Below, piece by piece: positions 16,019-24,365 of a DNA stretch of 64,000 bases; position 1 is the first letter of the stretch; the number at the start of each line of letters is the position of its first letter. Source of the DNA: DASWZN01 sp963841635 (GTDB taxonomy: Bacteria; Acidobacteriota; Terriglobia; Bryobacterales; Bryobacteraceae); NCBI GenBank assembly GCA_963841635.1, contig CAWJDO010000003.1, positions 868,001 through 932,000 of the forward strand, read 5' to 3'. Below the pieces are notes generated by a model. That model had not been told where the DNA came from. It saw only the letters and a list, made by a program, of their open reading frames with translations, and ran no database searches. Made by a program: the position numbers and the translations under genes.

Positions 16019-17461
16019 ATGTTCGACCTTGCGGTTTGCGCGCGGCAGGAGATGATTGCAGAGGGGTTCGAGCCGGATTTTCCTCCGGAAGTCGGGCGGC
16101 AGGTGGCGGCGCTTGCCGCGCGGGCGGCGCCGACGGTGGATGCCGGCCTGCGCGACTTGCGGCAACTGCCGTGGTCCTCGATCGACAACGACAGCTCGCG
16201 CGACCTGGACCAGATCGAGGCGGCCGCGCGCGTGGACGGCGGCATCCGCGTGCTGGTCGGGATCGCCGACGTGGACGCGGATGTGCAGGCAGGGTCGCCC
16301 ATCGACAGCCACGCGGCCAAAGCGACGACCTCGGTCTACACCGGCGTACGAACTTTCCCGATGCTGCCCGAGCAGCTCTCGACGGACCTCACATCGCTCA
16401 ACGAGGGCGCGGACCGGCGCGCCGTGGTGGTGGAGTTCGTGGTGTCGGCCGGTGGCGCAATTTCCGCGCCCGCGATCTATCGCGCGCTGGTGCGCAACAA
16501 AGCGCAATTGACCTACAACGCGGTGGGGCCGTGGCTGGAGGGAACGGCCGCCGCTCCCAAGAAGCTGGCCGCATCCGCGGAACTCGCGGCGCAACTCAAG
16601 ATGCAGGACGAAGCCGCGCAGGCGCTCCGCGAGCAGCGTCACCGGCTGGGCGCGCTCAGCTTCGAGCGCCCCGAGACGCAGCCCATCCTGGCGGGCGATA
16701 AGGTGACGGGCATAGCGGTGGAGCGGCAGAACCGCGCGGGTGCGTTGATCGAAGACTTCATGATCGGGGCGAACGAGACGATGGCGCGGACGCTGACGGA
16801 GGCCGGCGTGTCTTCGATCCGCCGCGTCGTCAAGTCGCCGGAGCGCTGGCCGCGCATCGTGGAACTGGCGGCGCAGCACGGAGGGCATCTGCCCGCGCAG
16901 CCGGACGCGGTGGCACTCAGCGCGTTTCTGGCACAGCGGAAGGCCGCGGACCCGGACCACTTCGCCGACGTGTCGCTGACGGTGATCAAGCTGATGGGGC
17001 CGGGCGAGTACGTGCTGGTGCGACCGGGCGAGGATGCGCCGGGGCACTTCGCTCTGGCGGCGCACGACTACACGCACTCGACGGCGCCCAACCGCCGCTT
17101 CGCCGATCTCGTCACGCAGCGGCTGATCGGGGCCGTCCTGGCGAAGCAGCCGGCGCCGTATTCGGACGATGCGCTGGATGGGATCGCGCGCAACTGCACG
17201 CTCAAGGAGGACGCGGCGCGCAAGGTGGAGCGCGTCATGCATAAGCGTATCGCGGCGGTGGCCCTGGCGGACCGGGTGGGCGAATCGTTCCCGGCGGTGG
17301 TGACTGGCGTGACGCCGAAGGGAGTCTTCGTGCGGGTCATCGATCCTCCCGTCGAAGGACGGCTGATGCGCGGCGAGCAGGGCTTGGACGTGGGCGACCG
17401 GGTCCGCGTGACGCTGCTGGCGACGGACCCGCAGCGGGGCTTCATCGATTTCGGCAGGTGA
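16019..17461 (+). CDS. RNB-domain exoribonuclease (RNase II/R-like)
   Basis: This 480-residue protein starts at ATG 16019, immediately after the repeat array; the open frame through the array is not coding. The RNB catalytic region is clear: SIDNDSSRDLDQIEAA near residue 58 provides the Asp cluster binding magnesium, followed by VLVGIADVDADVQAGSPID. Later motifs are the RAGALIEDFMIGANETMAR region and TAPNRRFADLVTQRLI near residue 358. A short S1-like end (GVFVRVIDPPVEGRLMRGEQ) follows. It would degrade RNA 3' to 5'. It lacks the long cold-shock N-terminus of RNase R. The M23 peptidase gene follows 3 bases later. Confidence 0.85.
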   Translation: MFDLAVCARQEMIAEGFEPDFPPEVGRQVAALAARAAPTVDAGLRDLRQLPWSSIDNDSSRDLDQIEAAARVDGGIRVLVGIADVDADVQAGSPIDSHAAKATTSVYTGVRTFPMLPEQLSTDLTSLNEGADRRAVVVEFVVSAGGAISAPAIYRALVRNKAQLTYNAVGPWLEGTAAAPKKLAASAELAAQLKMQDEAAQALREQRHRLGALSFERPETQPILAGDKVTGIAVERQNRAGALIEDFMIGANETMARTLTEAGVSSIRRVVKSPERWPRIVELAAQHGGHLPAQPDAVALSAFLAQRKAADPDHFADVSLTVIKLMGPGEYVLVRPGEDAPGHFALAAHDYTHSTAPNRRFADLVTQRLIGAVLAKQPAPYSDDALDGIARNCTLKEDAARKVERVMHKRIAAVALADRVGESFPAVVTGVTPKGVFVRVIDPPVEGRLMRGEQGLDVGDRVRVTLLATDPQRGFIDFGR

Positions 17462-17464
17462 GCG

Positions 17465-18262
17465 ATGCGGTGGTTGCTGCTGCTGGTGACGGCGATTGCG
17501 TGGGGACAGATTGTGGTGCGGCAGGGCGACGCGATCCACGTGCGCACGCAGGAACCCGCGGTCGAAGCGCGCATGGATGGCCGGACCGTTCGCTTGTTCG
17601 TCCAGCCGGAAGGTGGGAGGCTGGGGCTGATGCCGGTTCCCGCGCTGAAGGAGCCCGGCAGGTACGCGCTTGACCTGGTGGCGAGCGACGGGAAGGTGCT
17701 CTCGAGCGAGACGGTGACGGTTCGGGACGCGCATTTCCGCACGCAGAACGTGGTGCTCGAGAAGGCGACAGCGGAACTCAAACCGTCCCGTGGCGAAATG
17801 GACACGGTGGACGCGTTCCTCAAATCCGTCAGCGAAACAAGGCACTGGCAGGAGCCGCTCCGTCTGCCGGTTCCCGGATGCATGACGTCGCCCTTCGGCG
17901 TGAAGCGGTTGCGGAACGGGAAGCCGACGGGGCAGACGCACGGCGGGCTCGACCAGAGGTCGGCGGCGGGGACGCCGGTGCACGCGGTGGCGGACGGGGT
18001 GGTGAAACTGGTCAAGCAGTACACCCTCCACGGGGGAACGGTTGGCATCGACCACGGGCAGGGGCTGGAGTCGATGTACCTGCACCTGTCGCGCTTCGCG
18101 GTGGCGGAAGGGGCGGTGGTGAAGAAGGGCGACGTGATCGGGTACTCGGGATCGACGGGCCGGTCGAACGCGCCGCACCTGCACTGGTCGCTTTATGCGA
18201 ACGGCGTGCCGGTAAATCCGCTGCAGTGGGTTGGGCTGAAGGCGTGCCCGGCAAAGCATTGA
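17465..18262 (+). CDS. Secreted M23-family metallopeptidase (LytM-like)
   Basis: This 265-residue protein has a signal peptide (RWLLLLVTAIAWGQ), an immunoglobulin-like N-terminal region, and an M23 peptidase domain at about residues 135-255. The zinc motifs are H-x3-D (HGGLDQ, near residue 159) and H-x-H (PHLHWSLY, near 238), with the usual LHGGTVGIDHGQGLESMYLH strand between. It should cut peptidoglycan cross-links in the periplasm or regulate amidases. It lies 3 bases after the ribonuclease gene and is probably translated from the same transcript. Confidence 0.9.
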   Translation: MRWLLLLVTAIAWGQIVVRQGDAIHVRTQEPAVEARMDGRTVRLFVQPEGGRLGLMPVPALKEPGRYALDLVASDGKVLSSETVTVRDAHFRTQNVVLEKATAELKPSRGEMDTVDAFLKSVSETRHWQEPLRLPVPGCMTSPFGVKRLRNGKPTGQTHGGLDQRSAAGTPVHAVADGVVKLVKQYTLHGGTVGIDHGQGLESMYLHLSRFAVAEGAVVKKGDVIGYSGSTGRSNAPHLHWSLYANGVPVNPLQWVGLKACPAKH

Positions 18263-18420
18263 TTGCGCGCGGGTTGGACGCCGTTGGGTTCTTCGTGCAT
18301 TTTTCGATTTCGGGGTGAGTGGCGGATTGGAAACAGCGGCCATCGCACCTTCAGCGAAGCACGGGTGGTGGGCGCGACAGGGGGGCGCGGCGTGGAGGGT
18401 GTTGACGGGGTGGGAGAAAA

Positions 18421-18972
18421 ATGAGCGATTGCGGTGTCACCGTGGAACTCGCGTCAGCGTTCCCGAACGTGGTACGGGCGGACGTGCTCAGTGCGATTTC
18501 GGTACTACCCGAGCCGTTCCATAAATGTGCGGCCCCCTTTCGCGCCGTGGTGAATGGCGAGGCAGTCACGATACCGTATCGCGTCTACTACGACCACGCC
18601 CTCATCAAGGCGGATCAGCTTAGTCCTTTGCAGCAGGAGCTCCTCAGTTGCCTGCTGACGAGACATTGCAGCGGGTTCGTTCGAGAAGAGAACCTCAGAC
18701 GAATCGTGGAATGCCGCGATGCGTGGGTTCCTCCTTTCGTTGTGCAGCTCGCCGGCGAATACGTCATCGAGATTCTGCGCGTTATCCGGGAGAACAGCGC
18801 TGGCCTGGACGCTGCGCTCTGCAGGAACTTCCTGAAGGAGAATCCCGAGTTCTGGGCAATCACGAAGCAGCGGGTTGTGAGTTATTGGAATTGCTATTAC
18901 TGGAGGCAGCGCCGGGCGGACTACGTTGGTTTCCAGATTGTCGAGTACCTTGACTCGCTGGTGCTATCATAG
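18421..18972 (+). CDS. Hypothetical protein, no recognised domain
   Basis: This 183-residue protein is predicted soluble and mostly helical. Visible stretches are LSPLQQELLSCLLTRHCSGF then VREENLRRIVECRDAWVPPF and VQLAGEYVIEILRVIREN. I do not recognise the family, although the even composition and conserved-looking central segment argue for a real gene. No strong ribosome binding site is seen upstream. It directly precedes the VapBC operator and may have entered with the toxin-antitoxin island. Confidence 0.55.
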   Translation: MSDCGVTVELASAFPNVVRADVLSAISVLPEPFHKCAAPFRAVVNGEAVTIPYRVYYDHALIKADQLSPLQQELLSCLLTRHCSGFVREENLRRIVECRDAWVPPFVVQLAGEYVIEILRVIRENSAGLDAALCRNFLKENPEFWAITKQRVVSYWNCYYWRQRRADYVGFQIVEYLDSLVLS

Positions 18973-18973
18973 A

Positions 18974-18992
18974 TCTGACCAGACTGGTCAGA
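18974..18992. promoter_or_regulatory. Perfect palindromic operator upstream of vapB
   Basis: TCTGACCAG-A-CTGGTCAGA is a perfect inverted repeat with 9-bp arms around A18983, ending 13 bases before the vapB ATG. This is the size and place expected for the VapB/VapBC autoregulatory operator. A TATCAT box at 18965-18970 may be the -10 element. Confidence 0.7.
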
Positions 18993-19005
18993 ACGAGGTT
19001 AGCGA

Positions 19006-19293
19006 ATGAAGAAGTCGGAGAAGCGTGCGGCGGCCCGGAAGGAGTGGCAACTCCAGGAGGCCAAGGCGCGGTTCAGCGAGGTGTTTCGACTGGCGCAGGA
19101 GCGCGGACCTCAGCGCGTGACGAAGCACGGAAGAACGGCCGTCGTGGTGCTTGCCGCGGCGGAATATGAGCGTCTTTCGAGCGCGAAGGCGCGAGAAGGG
19201 AGCATGGCTCAGTTCTTCGCGGCTTCGCCTCTGGCTGGTTCCGGCATTCATCTCGAGCGCGCACGGGACCTCGGAAGAAGCGTCAAGCTATGA
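19006..19293 (+). CDS. vapB: Phd/YefM-family antitoxin (VapB partner)
   Basis: The 95-residue product contains EWQLQEAKARFSEVFRLAQE then GPQRVTKHGRTAVVVLAAAE at about residues 11-52, the standard Phd/YefM DNA-binding fold, with a C-terminal toxin-binding tail (MAQFFAASPLAGSGIHLERA). GAGG lies 8 bases before the ATG. Its stop overlaps the toxin start as ATGA, so the two are translationally coupled. It should repress the operon at the palindrome just upstream. Confidence 0.9.
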   Translation: MKKSEKRAAARKEWQLQEAKARFSEVFRLAQERGPQRVTKHGRTAVVVLAAAEYERLSSAKAREGSMAQFFAASPLAGSGIHLERARDLGRSVKL

Positions 19294-19712
19294 GCGGCTT
19301 CCTGCTCGATACCAACGTTCTGTCGGAGTTGATCAGGCCGAAGCCGGACGGCAACGTGCTGCGGTGGATTGAGGAGACGGACGAATCGATCCTGTTCCTG
19401 AGCGTGCTCACGCTGGGGGAGATGAGAAACGGCATCGCGCGCCTGGGCCACGGGGCGCGCCGGGGACGGCTGGAATCGTGGCTGCAAGTGGACCTTCGAG
19501 CGCGCTTTCACGGCCGGGTATTGCCCATCGATGAAGCCATCGCTGATCGCTGGGGAGCGCTCTCGGCGAGTGCCGCGGCCAAGGGCACACCGGTGCCAGT
19601 GGTAGACGGCCTCATCGCCGCGACCGCACTGCACCACAACCTCACGCTCGTCACCAGGGACAGTTCGGATATGGCTGGAACCGGTGTATCGACTATGAAC
19701 CCGTGGGCGTAG
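19290..19712 (+). CDS. vapC: PIN-domain ribonuclease toxin VapC
   Basis: This 140-residue PIN toxin has the full acidic set: Asp7 in GFLLDTNVLSELIRP, Glu near 45 in LSVLTLGEMRNGIARL, and Asp near 109 and 128 in PVVDGLIAATALHHNLTLVT and RDSSDM. Such enzymes cleave tRNA or rRNA when freed from VapB. Length and motif spacing look normal, so it is probably active. Translation is coupled to vapB by a 4-base overlap. Confidence 0.92.
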   Translation: MSGFLLDTNVLSELIRPKPDGNVLRWIEETDESILFLSVLTLGEMRNGIARLGHGARRGRLESWLQVDLRARFHGRVLPIDEAIADRWGALSASAAAKGTPVPVVDGLIAATALHHNLTLVTRDSSDMAGTGVSTMNPWA

Positions 19713-19731
19713 GCACTTTGCGTCCACTATA

Positions 19732-19758
19732 GTATACTTTAAGCACTGTAAGGTATAC
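19732..19758. promoter_or_regulatory. Inverted-repeat operator/promoter of hipBA abutting the start codon
   Basis: GTATACTTT (19732-19740) and AAGGTATAC (19750-19758) are inverted half-sites with one mismatch, separated by nine bases. The right arm ends one base before the hipB ATG. TATAGT/TATACT inside the left arm can serve as -10 box. There is no Shine-Dalgarno sequence, so a very short leader is implied and HipB binding would block both promoter and start region. Confidence 0.65.
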
Positions 19759-19759
19759 C

Positions 19760-20095
19760 ATGTTGGACGTAAACTATCGCGGGGCCCCTATACCGGTTGT
19801 CCGCGCCCTCCGAAAACTGGGACGCGACATCCGTGACGCCCGACGGCGGAGGCGTATTCCCGTTGCCATTCTGGCACAGCGGGCCTCGATCAGCCGCATG
19901 ACCCTGAACAAGGTGGAGAAGGGCGACCCGACCGTCTCGATGCTGAACTATGCCACGGTGCTGTTCGTGCTGGGAATGGCCGACCGGCTGGCCGATGTGG
20001 CCGATCCCCGGCACGACGCCGTCGGGCGCGAGCTTGAAGAGGAGCACCTGCCGGAACGCATCCGGCTGCCACGGCGGCGGAAGGGCGCCGAGTGA
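19760..20095 (+). CDS. hipB: HipB-like XRE-family antitoxin/repressor
   Basis: The 111-residue product has an XRE helix-turn-helix at about residues 20-80 (VAILAQRASISRMTLNKVEK, then GDPTVSMLNYATVLFVLGMA) and a basic C-terminus (RIRLPRRRKGAE). It should bind the palindrome at its own start and pair with the HipA-like kinase. Its TGA overlaps the following ATG by one base (TGATG), indicating coupling. Confidence 0.85.
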   Translation: MLDVNYRGAPIPVVRALRKLGRDIRDARRRRRIPVAILAQRASISRMTLNKVEKGDPTVSMLNYATVLFVLGMADRLADVADPRHDAVGRELEEEHLPERIRLPRRRKGAE

Positions 20096-21360
20096 TGGAC
20101 ACCGGAACTCTGGTATACGCGGACCTCGAGGGCACGCCCCATCTTGTCGGTCGACTGTGGGCGCGCGTGCGCCGGGGCAGGGAGAGCGCCACCTTCGAAT
20201 ACGACCAGAGCTGGCTCGTTCATTCCGATCGTTTCTCGCTCGAACCAGCCCTCAAGCTGGGCCCGGGCCCTTTTCACACGCCATCGGGCAAGCCGCTGTT
20301 CGGCGCGATCGGCGATTCCGCGCCGGATCGATGGGGAAGGCTGTTGATGAGGTGCGCAGAGCGGCGGCGCGCTGAACGCGAGGGACGGACGCCGCGCACG
20401 CTTGGTGAGATCGACTACCTGCTCATGGTGGACGACGAGGCGCGCCAAGGCGCCTTGCGCTTTGCCGAGCGAGAAGGAGGGCCGTTCCTGGCCGCGCAAG
20501 GCACTACAAAGATCCCGCCGCTGCTGGAACTGCCGCGACTGCTCTCGGCAGCCGAGCGTGTTCTGAGCGAGACGGACAGCGATGAGGACTTACGCCTGCT
20601 GCTGGCGCCCGGGTCGTCGCTTGGTGGAGCGCGGCCGAAAGCCTCGGTCCGGGACCGGCGCGGCCAGCTAGCCATCGCCAAGTTCCCGAACAAGGGCGAC
20701 GAGATCAACGCAGTCCTGTGGGAGGCCGTGGCCCTGACCCTTGCAGCGAAGGCCCGCATCGCGGTGCCGGCCTGGCGGATTGAAACCGTAGCGGACAAGC
20801 CAGTTCTGTTGCTGCGCCGCTTCGACCGTGAACGGGCTGGCGTCCGAAGGCCGTTCCTCTCCGCGATGAGCATGCTCGACGCGAAAGACAGCGAGCCACG
20901 CAGCTATCTGGAATTCGTCGACGCTCTTCGCCAGCACGGGGCCGCTCCAAAGGAAGACATGCATGAGCTGTGGCGGCGGATCGTGTTCAGTATCCTGATC
21001 TCAAATACCGACGACCATCTGCGCAACCACGGCTTTCTGTGGGCGGATCCAACAGGCTGGCGGCTGTCCCCGGCTTACGACCTCAATCCGGTGCCGATCG
21101 ACATCAAACCGCGGGTTCTGACCACGGCTATCGATCTCGACGATGGCACGGCTTCCTTGGATGTGGCGCTCTCAGTCGCCGCGTATTTCGAGCTGGCTCC
21201 GAGCGAGGCGCGGCGGATTGTAGCGGAGGTCGGACGGGCCGTTGCAGCGTGGCGAAGGGAAGCGGCCAGGGTCGGCCTCACGTCGTCGGAAATTGATCGC
21301 GTCTCCTCGGCCTTCGAGCATGAGGAGATCAGGGCTGCGCTGAAGGCTACAAGCCAGTGA
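20095..21360 (+). CDS. hipA: HipA-type serine/threonine kinase toxin
   Basis: The product has 421 residues from ATG 20095, close to HipA length. It shows the P-loop-like SSLGGARPKASVRD near residue 178, the ATP-binding lysine strand QLAIAKFPNKGDEINAV, VLLLRRFDRE, and the catalytic/metal motif ILISNTDDHLRNHGF near residue 300 with WRLSPAYDLNPVP. HipA kinases phosphorylate aminoacyl-tRNA synthetases and cause dormancy. All key residues seem present, so activity is likely. It forms an operon with hipB directly behind VapBC. Confidence 0.9.
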   Translation: MDTGTLVYADLEGTPHLVGRLWARVRRGRESATFEYDQSWLVHSDRFSLEPALKLGPGPFHTPSGKPLFGAIGDSAPDRWGRLLMRCAERRRAEREGRTPRTLGEIDYLLMVDDEARQGALRFAEREGGPFLAAQGTTKIPPLLELPRLLSAAERVLSETDSDEDLRLLLAPGSSLGGARPKASVRDRRGQLAIAKFPNKGDEINAVLWEAVALTLAAKARIAVPAWRIETVADKPVLLLRRFDRERAGVRRPFLSAMSMLDAKDSEPRSYLEFVDALRQHGAAPKEDMHELWRRIVFSILISNTDDHLRNHGFLWADPTGWRLSPAYDLNPVPIDIKPRVLTTAIDLDDGTASLDVALSVAAYFELAPSEARRIVAEVGRAVAAWRREAARVGLTSSEIDRVSSAFEHEEIRAALKATSQ

Positions 21361-21409
21361 GCGTGTTGCACGGCGCGGACCTATACTGACAAACAGTAGG
21401 GGAGGGAAC

Positions 21410-22489
21410 ATGACGGATCCTTCGGTATCTCGCCGGCTGTTTTTGTCATCGGCTGCGGCGGCGCCGGTGTTGGCGGTTTCGGATCGGGTGGTGGAATTTA
21501 TTCCGCCGCCGGAGCGGGTGCGGATCGTGACGGCGGCGACCTCGTTCGTGGTGCCTCCGCCGCAGTATTCGGCGCAGGAAGTCCAGCAGATCGTGTCGCA
21601 GGGCAAGAGCGTTCAGATGACGGTGGCGACCAGCGCCGACGAACTGGACCGCCTGCTGCCCGACGTGGACGTGATCTTCGGCTCGATCAATGCGGAGATG
21701 CTGGCGAAGGCGAAGAACCTGCGCTGGCTGCAGGCCACCGAGGCCGGCATGGAGAAACTGCTGTTTCCGGAACTGGTCAAGAGCGACGTGGTGGTGACGA
21801 ACATGGCGCGCATGTTCGCCCCGGCGATCTCAGAGACCGCCATCGCGATGCTGTTGAGCCTGACGCGCGGCCTCGCCAAATACTACGTGCCCCAGTTCGA
21901 GAAGCGGACCTGGAAACCCGAGCGGGGCCTCGTGGAGGTCGATGGCATGACCATGGGAATCGCCGGCATGGGCGGCCTGGGGTCCTTCACCGCGATGCGC
22001 GCGCACTACGGCTTCAACATGCGAATCCTGGGCACGGATCCGAAGCCGATGGTCAAGCCGATCTTCGTGGACACGCTGCGGGAGCCGGCCTGGTTGATGG
22101 AGATGGTGCCACAGGTGGACGTGCTGGTGAGCGCCGCGCCATCCACCAAAGAGACGCAGGGGATGTTCAACGAGCGGGTGTTCCGGGCGATGAAGAAGAC
22201 GGCGTACTTCATCAACATCTCGCGGGGCGCCGTGGTGGACGAGCCGGCGCTGGTGCGGGCGCTGAAGGAAGGCTGGATCGCTGGCGCCGGCCTCGACGTT
22301 ACGCGCCAGGAGCCGCTGCCGGCGGACCATCCGTTCTGGGATTGCCCGAACCTGATTCTGACGTGCCACACCGCGGGCTACTCGCCCGAACGCCGGGTGC
22401 GGCTGATGGGACTGCTGGCCGAGAATGTGCGGCGCTATTCCAGCGGCCTCGCGCTCATGAACGTGGTGGACAAGGTGCGGGGTTATTGA
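21410..22489 (+). CDS. D-2-hydroxyacid dehydrogenase with a Tat-like export signal
   Basis: This 359-residue protein belongs to the NAD-binding D-2-hydroxyacid dehydrogenase family. The nucleotide-binding glycine motif is GIAGMGGLG (near residue 184). The catalytic Arg, Glu and His are in INISRGAVVDEPAL, DVTRQEPLPADHPFW and LTCHTAGYSPE. The N-terminus SRRLFLSSAAAAPVLAVS carries a twin-arginine motif and hydrophobic stretch, odd for an NAD(P)-dependent enzyme. AGGGGAGGGA is a good ribosome binding site. It converges with the isomerase-like gene with only one base between them. The substrate is unknown. Confidence 0.85.
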   Translation: MTDPSVSRRLFLSSAAAAPVLAVSDRVVEFIPPPERVRIVTAATSFVVPPPQYSAQEVQQIVSQGKSVQMTVATSADELDRLLPDVDVIFGSINAEMLAKAKNLRWLQATEAGMEKLLFPELVKSDVVVTNMARMFAPAISETAIAMLLSLTRGLAKYYVPQFEKRTWKPERGLVEVDGMTMGIAGMGGLGSFTAMRAHYGFNMRILGTDPKPMVKPIFVDTLREPAWLMEMVPQVDVLVSAAPSTKETQGMFNERVFRAMKKTAYFINISRGAVVDEPALVRALKEGWIAGAGLDVTRQEPLPADHPFWDCPNLILTCHTAGYSPERRVRLMGLLAENVRRYSSGLALMNVVDKVRGY

Positions 22490-22490
22490 G

Positions 22491-23372
22491 TCAGGCGGCC
22501 AGTGCCGCGTGCAAGCCGCTCACGGCCTTGGTGAAGCTCGCGAGCGGGTCAGCGAGCGGGTGGTACTCCATGCCGATGTAGCCGGAGTAGCCGGTCTTGC
22601 GGATCGCCCGGTAGACGTTGGGATAGTCGATCTCGCCGGTGCCGGGGTCGTTGCGGCCAGGGTTGTCGGCCACGTGAAAAACCGACACATAGGGCGCGGC
22701 CTCGGTCAGCGTGCGGATGATGTTCCCTCGCATGATCTGCTCGTGATAGAGGTCGAACAGCAGGCGCACGTGCGGGAGATTGAGCTCGCGGACCAGCTGC
22801 AAGCCATCCGCGCCATTGGTCAGGAAGCAGCCCGGGTGATCCACGAGCGAGTTCAGCGGCTCAACCAGCAGAGTGAGCTTTGCGGCGGCAACGAGGTCGG
22901 CTGCGCGCTTGATGCCTTCGGTCAGGCTGGCGTGTTGCTCTTCGACCGTCTTCCCCCGAGCCGAAAGGCCGCTGGTCACGCTGATGTTCGCGATTTCGAG
23001 CTTCTGCGCGTAGGCGATTGCCCGGCGCACGTCCGCGAGGAACGTCTCGCGGTGCGCGGGATCGACGATGGACACCGGCCGCTTTTTCCAATCCTGCTGG
23101 GCCAGGATAGTGTCGATGCCCAGGCCGGTTGACCGGCACAGCTTCTTGACGCGGGCGATATCGGCATCCGTCCAGGTGGCGTATTGCCTCAGCGACTCGA
23201 CGGACTGAAAGCCGGCGCGTGCGGCGAGGTCGAACTCCTCGTCGATCGAGCCCTGGAGCATCTCGAGCATCAGCGTGGCCTTGATTCCGGCCGTGGGGGA
23301 TGGAGGCTGCGCGTGGGCCGAGAGGCCGGTGGCCAGGAGGCCGGCCGATTGCATGAACGCTCGGCGATTCAT
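22491..23372 (-). CDS. TIM-barrel sugar isomerase/epimerase-like protein (hydroxypyruvate isomerase type) with export signal
   Basis: This 293-residue protein is an AP-endonuclease-2-type TIM barrel related to hydroxypyruvate isomerase. Metal-site motifs include LLVEPLNSLVDHPG near residue 168, LLFDLYHEQIMRG near 201, VFHVADNPGRNDPGTGEI near 233, and YIGMEYHPLADP near the end. The N-terminus MNRRAFMQSAGLLATGLSAH is a twin-arginine-like signal. It lies 5 bases after the aldolase-like gene on the same strand, so the two form an operon. It would interconvert a keto/hydroxy sugar acid; the substrate is not defined. Confidence 0.85.
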   Translation of the reverse strand: MNRRAFMQSAGLLATGLSAHAQPPSPTAGIKATLMLEMLQGSIDEEFDLAARAGFQSVESLRQYATWTDADIARVKKLCRSTGLGIDTILAQQDWKKRPVSIVDPAHRETFLADVRRAIAYAQKLEIANISVTSGLSARGKTVEEQHASLTEGIKRAADLVAAAKLTLLVEPLNSLVDHPGCFLTNGADGLQLVRELNLPHVRLLFDLYHEQIMRGNIIRTLTEAAPYVSVFHVADNPGRNDPGTGEIDYPNVYRAIRKTGYSGYIGMEYHPLADPLASFTKAVSGLHAALAA

Positions 23373-23377
23373 GGGCG

Positions 23378-24247
23378 TCAGCGCTCTCCGGGCGGCGGCG
23401 CATTGACGTTGCCGGCGGCGGGGGGCTTCCAGCCGTCGTTGGACGGACCGTTCTGGAAGAATTTGGCGTCGTGGCTGAGCGGATGGCCGGTGGCGTACTT
23501 GGCATTGGCCTGGCCGAAGATCTTGCCCGCGCGCAGGGTGTCGTCGTGGATCTTGGTGATCATCTCCTGGTAGCGAGGGTCGGTCTGGGCGAATCCCGAG
23601 AAGTAGACCAGGTCGTTGTTGCCTACGATGACGACGTCAATGCCGGGGACCGAGGCGATGTCGAAGGCGTTGGCGACTCCGGTGGGAGTTTCGATCATCA
23701 CCACCACCAGCATGTTGTCATTCACGGTCTGGTGATAGTCGATGCCGTTGATGCCCCAGATTTTCGGGGCCTGGCCCTGGCCCGTGCTGCGACGGCCGAC
23801 GGGTGGGAAGCGCGCCCACTTGACGGCCTCGCGGGCGCGGTCCACGTCATCCACCGTCGGGATGATGACGCCGAGGGCGCCGATGTCGGTAGCGTGCTGG
23901 ATATGCCATTCCTGCGCGTCGGGCAGGCGGACCATGGGAATCGCTCCGGCGTGCGGGCAGGCGGCGATCATCTTCTCGACGTCGCGAAACTCCAGCGTGC
24001 TGTGCTGCATTTCGAACCACGCGTAGTCGTAGTGCTTGGCCGCCTCGCAATAGGCTTCGACATCCATCTTCCATTGCGTGAAGCTGAAGACCTGTTTGCC
24101 TTCGAGGATCTTCTGCTTGGCGGTGTTGTACAGCTTGGGCGGCGTGGCGCCCGGCCCTTGCGCGGCTAGCAGGATGCCCGGCAGCGCGATTGCCAGGAAC
24201 AGAATGGATCGTCCCAGTAACGGTGTCATGTCCAGTGACGGTGTCAT
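23378..24247 (-). CDS. HpcH/HpaI-type aldolase with N-terminal signal
   Basis: The product has 289 residues from ATG 24247, or 283 from ATG 24229; the two starts sit in an 18-bp tandem duplication. It is a class II HpcH/HpaI aldolase-like barrel: FEMQHSTLEFRDVEKMI, GAIPMVRLP, GALGVIIPTVDDVDRAREAV and VVVMIETPTGVANAFDIASV with the metal-binding Glu, then VPGIDVVIVGNNDL. The leader ILFLAIALPGILLAAQ is a signal peptide or anchor. It is the first gene of an operon with the isomerase-like gene. The family cleaves 2-keto-3-hydroxy acids to pyruvate or similar; the actual role here is unknown. Confidence 0.83.
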   Translation of the reverse strand: MTPSLDMTPLLGRSILFLAIALPGILLAAQGPGATPPKLYNTAKQKILEGKQVFSFTQWKMDVEAYCEAAKHYDYAWFEMQHSTLEFRDVEKMIAACPHAGAIPMVRLPDAQEWHIQHATDIGALGVIIPTVDDVDRAREAVKWARFPPVGRRSTGQGQAPKIWGINGIDYHQTVNDNMLVVVMIETPTGVANAFDIASVPGIDVVIVGNNDLVYFSGFAQTDPRYQEMITKIHDDTLRAGKIFGQANAKYATGHPLSHDAKFFQNGPSNDGWKPPAAGNVNAPPPGER

Positions 24248-24365
24248 GTGTCGACGCGACCTCCTTGGCCTACCAGCCAACATACTCCGAACGAGGATCG
24301 GGCGGGGAGGGGCTTGCGGGGCGAGCTCCGCCCACGAACGCGGCAGGTTTGCCAGAATAATACCT

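Noticed and set aside
15443..18343. Very long minus-strand open frame continuing the response regulator upstream to 18343 (1,435 codons in total)
   Set aside because: The segment upstream of ATG 15442 is antisense to the ribonuclease, the M23 gene and the repeat array. It is Arg/Pro-rich without domains.
24078..24365. Upstream extension of the Fic frame
   Set aside because: It runs antisense through the aldolase gene. Fic similarity starts just after GTG 24366.
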